Source: Actinobacillus seminis (GTDB taxonomy: Bacteria; Pseudomonadota; Gammaproteobacteria; Enterobacterales; Pasteurellaceae). From it: 64,000 bases of DNA. Below the pieces are notes generated by a model. That model made no database searches, had not been told where the DNA came from, and saw only the letters and a list, made by a program, of their open reading frames with translations. The DNA is taken from assembly GCF_002263215.1 (NCBI RefSeq), contig NZ_NLFK01000001.1, forward strand, positions 310,001 to 374,000, written 5' to 3'. Shown piece after piece: positions 61,675 through 64,000 of this stretch (positions are counted from its first letter, which is position 1; each line of letters begins with the position of its first letter). The position numbers and the translations under genes are program-made.

Positions 61675-62437
61675 TCAAGCAATAATGAATGTTGAAGTAT
61701 TGCGTTACAATCCGGAAGTGGATAAAGAGCCATACTTAAGAACTTATCAAGTCCCTTACGATAGCCAAACTTCATTACTTGATGCCTTAGGTTATATTAA
61801 AGATAAACTTGAGCCTGAACTTTCTTATCGTTGGTCTTGTCGTATGGCGATTTGTGGTTCTTGCGGTATGATGGTTAACGGTAAACCAAAATTGGCGTGT
61901 AAAACTTTCTTGCGCGACTACAGTGGCCATATGCGCATTGAAGCCTTGGCTAACTTCCCGATTGAACGCGATTTAGTCGTGGATTTAAGCCATTTTATCG
62001 AAAGTTTGGAAAGCATCAAACCGTATATTATCGGCAACCAAGCGCCGGAATTAGACGGAAAACCGCATCCTTCGGCTGAATTGGCGAAAAGTCGTACAAA
62101 ACAAACGCCTGCACAATTAGAGAAATATCGTACATTCTCCATGTGTATCAACTGCGGTTTGTGCTACGCTGCTTGTCCGCAATTCGGTTTAAACCCTGAA
62201 TTTATCGGTCCGGCTGTTATTACCTTGGGGCATCGTTACAACCTTGATAACCGCGACCACGGTAAAGCTGAACGGATGAAAATCCTTAACGGTAAAAACG
62301 GGGTGTGGAGCTGTACTTTCGTCGGTTATTGTTCCGAAGTTTGTCCAAAACACGTAGGACCGGCTTCCGCAGTAAACCAAGGTAAAATCGAAAGTGCGAA
62401 AGATTACGTCATTGCGATGTTAAAACCGCAAAAGTAA
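61667..62437 (+). CDS. frdB: Fumarate reductase iron-sulfur subunit
   Basis: Carries electrons from menaquinol to FrdA through three clusters. The cysteine sets are visible: [10 protein letters not shown]...C for 2Fe-2[13 protein letters not shown] and CSEVCPKH for the 4Fe-4S and 3Fe-4S centres. Length is 256 residues. It overlaps frdA and lies 10 bp before frdC. Confidence 0.97.
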   Translation: MANQAIMNVEVLRYNPEVDKEPYLRTYQVPYDSQTSLLDALGYIKDKLEPELSYRWSCRMAICGSCGMMVNGKPKLACKTFLRDYSGHMRIEALANFPIERDLVVDLSHFIESLESIKPYIIGNQAPELDGKPHPSAELAKSRTKQTPAQLEKYRTFSMCINCGLCYAACPQFGLNPEFIGPAVITLGHRYNLDNRDHGKAERMKILNGKNGVWSCTFVGYCSEVCPKHVGPASAVNQGKIESAKDYVIAMLKPQK

Positions 62438-62447
62438 GGAGTGTAGA

Positions 62448-62840
62448 ATGACAACGACAACAAGTAAACGCAATCGTTATGTGCGCGAAGTAAAACCGAC
62501 ATGGTGGAAAAAGTTAGATTTTTACAAATTCTATGTATTGCGTGAAAGTACATCCTTACCGACAATTTGGTTCTGTCTTGAACTGCTTTACGGTTTAATT
62601 TGCTTAGGAAATGATACCTTTGCAACTAACTTTGTAAATTTCTTACAACATCCGCTCGTAGTAATTTTAAATATTATTACCTTAGGTGCAGTGTTACTTA
62701 ACAGCTTCACATTCTTCAGAATGGCGCCACAAATGCTGAATATTATCGTGAAAAACGAACGTATCGACACCAAATTAGTGAACCGCGTATTTTGGGGAAT
62801 CACCGCTGTAATCAGTATTATCGCCTTAATTTTGGTATAG
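62448..62840 (+). CDS. frdC: Fumarate reductase membrane anchor subunit C
   Basis: The 130-residue protein has three membrane helices and the FrdC start [25 protein letters not shown] with conserved residues facing the quinone site. It anchors FrdAB with FrdD in the inner membrane. Confidence 0.95.
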   Translation: MTTTTSKRNRYVREVKPTWWKKLDFYKFYVLRESTSLPTIWFCLELLYGLICLGNDTFATNFVNFLQHPLVVILNIITLGAVLLNSFTFFRMAPQMLNIIVKNERIDTKLVNRVFWGITAVISIIALILV

Positions 62841-62851
62841 GGAGAAAAGAC

Positions 62852-63196
62852 ATGGAAAAAACAAATCCAAAACGTTCAAATGAACCTTCCGTATGGTTGC
62901 TATTTGGCGCCGGCGGTGCGATTAGTGCGGTATTTTTCCCTGTATTAGTCCTAATCTTAGGGTTTTTACTCCCTTTCGGCTTAGTGACCTCGGATAATAT
63001 CATTGCATTTTCGCATACTTGGATTGGAAAATTAGCCATTATTGCCTTGCTTATTTTCCCAATGTGGTGCGGTATGCACCGTGTACACTTAGGATTACAT
63101 GATTTTAAAGTTCATGTTCCTGCCGGCGGTTGGATTTTCTACGGATTATCTGTACTGTATAGCGTTATCGTATTATTTGCCGTTATCGCGCTTTAA
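62852..63196 (+). CDS. frdD: Fumarate reductase membrane anchor subunit D
   Basis: The 114-residue protein has three helices, the start [19 protein letters not shown] and [15 protein letters not shown], typical of FrdD. I chose ATG 62852, which has GGGAGA just upstream; a longer frame from 62792 overlaps frdC without a ribosome site. Confidence 0.95.
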   Translation: MEKTNPKRSNEPSVWLLFGAGGAISAVFFPVLVLILGFLLPFGLVTSDNIIAFSHTWIGKLAIIALLIFPMWCGMHRVHLGLHDFKVHVPAGGWIFYGLSVLYSVIVLFAVIAL

Positions 63197-63215
63197 TGGA
63201 TAAATGAGATAACCT

Positions 63216-63243
63216 AAAACCCTTTCAAATGAAAGGGTTTTTT
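63216..63243 (+). terminator. Terminator of frdABCD
   Basis: CCCTTTC and GAAAGGG form a stem with an AAAT loop, extended by A/T pairs and followed by six Ts, 20 bp after the frdD stop. Confidence 0.92.
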
Positions 63244-63339
63244 CTTATAAGCAAACAATACCAATGATAATAAAACGATTAAAAAAACGATCGCACTTTT
63301 CCCACTGAACTACCGACGCAAGCAAGTTTCAAATTTTCC

Positions 63340-63520
63340 GTGAAAGAAATGGTAACCAATTGCAGGAAAAAGGTAAAATTGGGTTGCCTTTCTTTCGGTT
63401 TCTTTTCATTACTCGCTGCGCTCGCACTGCGTGCTGTCGGCAAAGCCGACGTTCAAAATCTAAAGATTTTATGGCAAAACAAAGAAAAGTGACAACTAAA
63501 GAAAAATACCTCTCCCACCA
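63340..63520. repeat. Repeat-like intergenic segment with paired hairpins
   Basis: Most of the 407-bp gap between frdD and the next gene. It holds GTCGGC-AAA-GCCGAC (63436-63450), then AAAATCT-AA-AGATTTT just after, and a pyrimidine-rich stretch TTGCCTTTCTTTCGGTTTC. I recall similar sequences as dispersed intergenic repeats that often cause false ORF calls in related genomes, but cannot confirm copy number here. No gene is supported in this gap. Confidence 0.4.
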
Positions 63521-63603
63521 AGAAAACGCACAATAACACTTGAATTCCTATTCATTTTTCATTATGTTGGTGTTGGTAGTGTTTTTTTCAGTTATAAAAC
63601 CCC

Positions 63604-64000
63604 ATGTCGGTATTAACAAAAATATATTCATTCATGTTAAAAGAAAGCAGTAAAAAATATTCAAAAAAAGCTTTACATTATACTGTCGTATTTTTGTTGC
63701 TATGTTTAGGTCTTTTGATCCTAGTCGATCAATCTATCGGATTTTATGTCCGACAAGCTATTTACACCGATATTCAAAAACTCCCCTATCGCCCTTATGG
63801 CTTAGTTCTGGGCACCTCAAAATATTTTGCTAAAAATACGCTTAATCTTTTTTATTACAATCGTTTACTCGCCACACACGAATTATTTAAAGCAAAAAAA
63901 ATTGATTATTTATTGCTCAGCGGCGATAATCGAACCATTTATTACAACGAACCGGTAACAATGTATAAGGATTTGAAAAAAATGGATGTTCCGCCGGAAT
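63604..64000 (+). CDS. sanA: SanA-like DUF218 membrane protein, cut by window end
   Basis: The open frame from ATG 63604 runs past the window edge (132 codons visible). It has one membrane helix (TVVFLLLCLGLLILV) followed by the SanA pattern YGLVLGTSKYFAKNTLNLFYYNRLLA and LLLSGDNRTIYYNEPVTMY. SanA of E. coli affects envelope permeability to vancomycin at high temperature. A start at 63634 is an alternative. Confidence 0.85.
   Translation, partial: MSVLTKIYSFMLKESSKKYSKKALHYTVVFLLLCLGLLILVDQSIGFYVRQAIYTDIQKLPYRPYGLVLGTSKYFAKNTLNLFYYNRLLATHELFKAKKIDYLLLSGDNRTIYYNEPVTMYKDLKKMDVPPE

Overview
The window is a stretch of chromosome from a Pasteurellaceae bacterium. The main evidence is about 40 exact copies of the Haemophilus-type DNA uptake signal AAGTGCGGT/ACCGCACTT (chance expectation below 1), together with AT-rich coding sequence and a gene content and order very close to Haemophilus influenzae and Pasteurella multocida. 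Examples are nanM-siaT-siaP divergent from nanE-nanK, the run lpxM-TSUP-mepA-aroC-mscK-menE-seqA, ybfF-ybfE-fldA-fur, the sap operon and frdABCD. I cannot name the species from sequence alone.

Region by region. 1-10190: sialic acid and amino sugar locus. A leftward arm (siaP, fused TRAP permease siaT, nanM) and a rightward arm (nanE, nanK, nanQ/yhcH, siaR, nanA, nagB, nagA) flank a 428-bp control region with a consensus CRP site. nanM, nanA and nagB each carry a one-base A-tract frameshift. 10191-11396: a defective IS150-like element inserted in the loop of what looks like the nagA terminator, followed by an unidentified ORF fragment. 11397-20823: ubiG, gyrA, sirB-like, then leftward yciH-pyrF-lapB-lapA, ihfB, rpsA (with a GGA-loop leader like known S1 autoregulatory leaders) and cmk. 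20976-25640: a his operon with leader peptide and attenuator that stops after hisB. 25710-37506: leftward dnaX (broken or programmed frameshift at an A9 run), apt, lpxM, a TSUP permease, mepA, aroC, mscK, menE, seqA. 37587-41017: rightward ybfF, ybfE, fldA, fur, then an IS1016-like element directly after the fur stop codon and a graveyard of IS remnants. 41065-50342: fabB, mnmC, a pdxR-like pseudogene, tyrR, an MHS-type transporter, and ycjF and ycjX. 50409-57197: sapABCDF and metX (with four tandem MetJ boxes). 57290-64000: a P2/OmpH-type porin, epmA, frdABCD, an intergenic repeat-like segment and the start of a sanA homologue.

How the genes work together. Sialic acid imported by SiaPT would be cleaved by NanA, phosphorylated by NanK, epimerised by NanE, deacetylated by NagA and deaminated by NagB to fructose-6-phosphate, under SiaR and CRP control. 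If the frameshifts are real, cleavage and deamination are lost while import survives, so scavenged sialic acid could only be used for surface sialylation. frdABCD supports fumarate respiration, menE menaquinone synthesis, and sap handling of antimicrobial peptides and haem as described in Haemophilus.

A caution covers several findings. At least seven reading frames (nanM, nanA, nagB, dnaX, mepA, a pdxR remnant, an IS1016-like transposase) are interrupted by plus or minus one base in A/T runs. This could be homopolymer sequencing error, genuine decay or, in dnaX, programmed frameshifting. The sequence alone cannot separate these.
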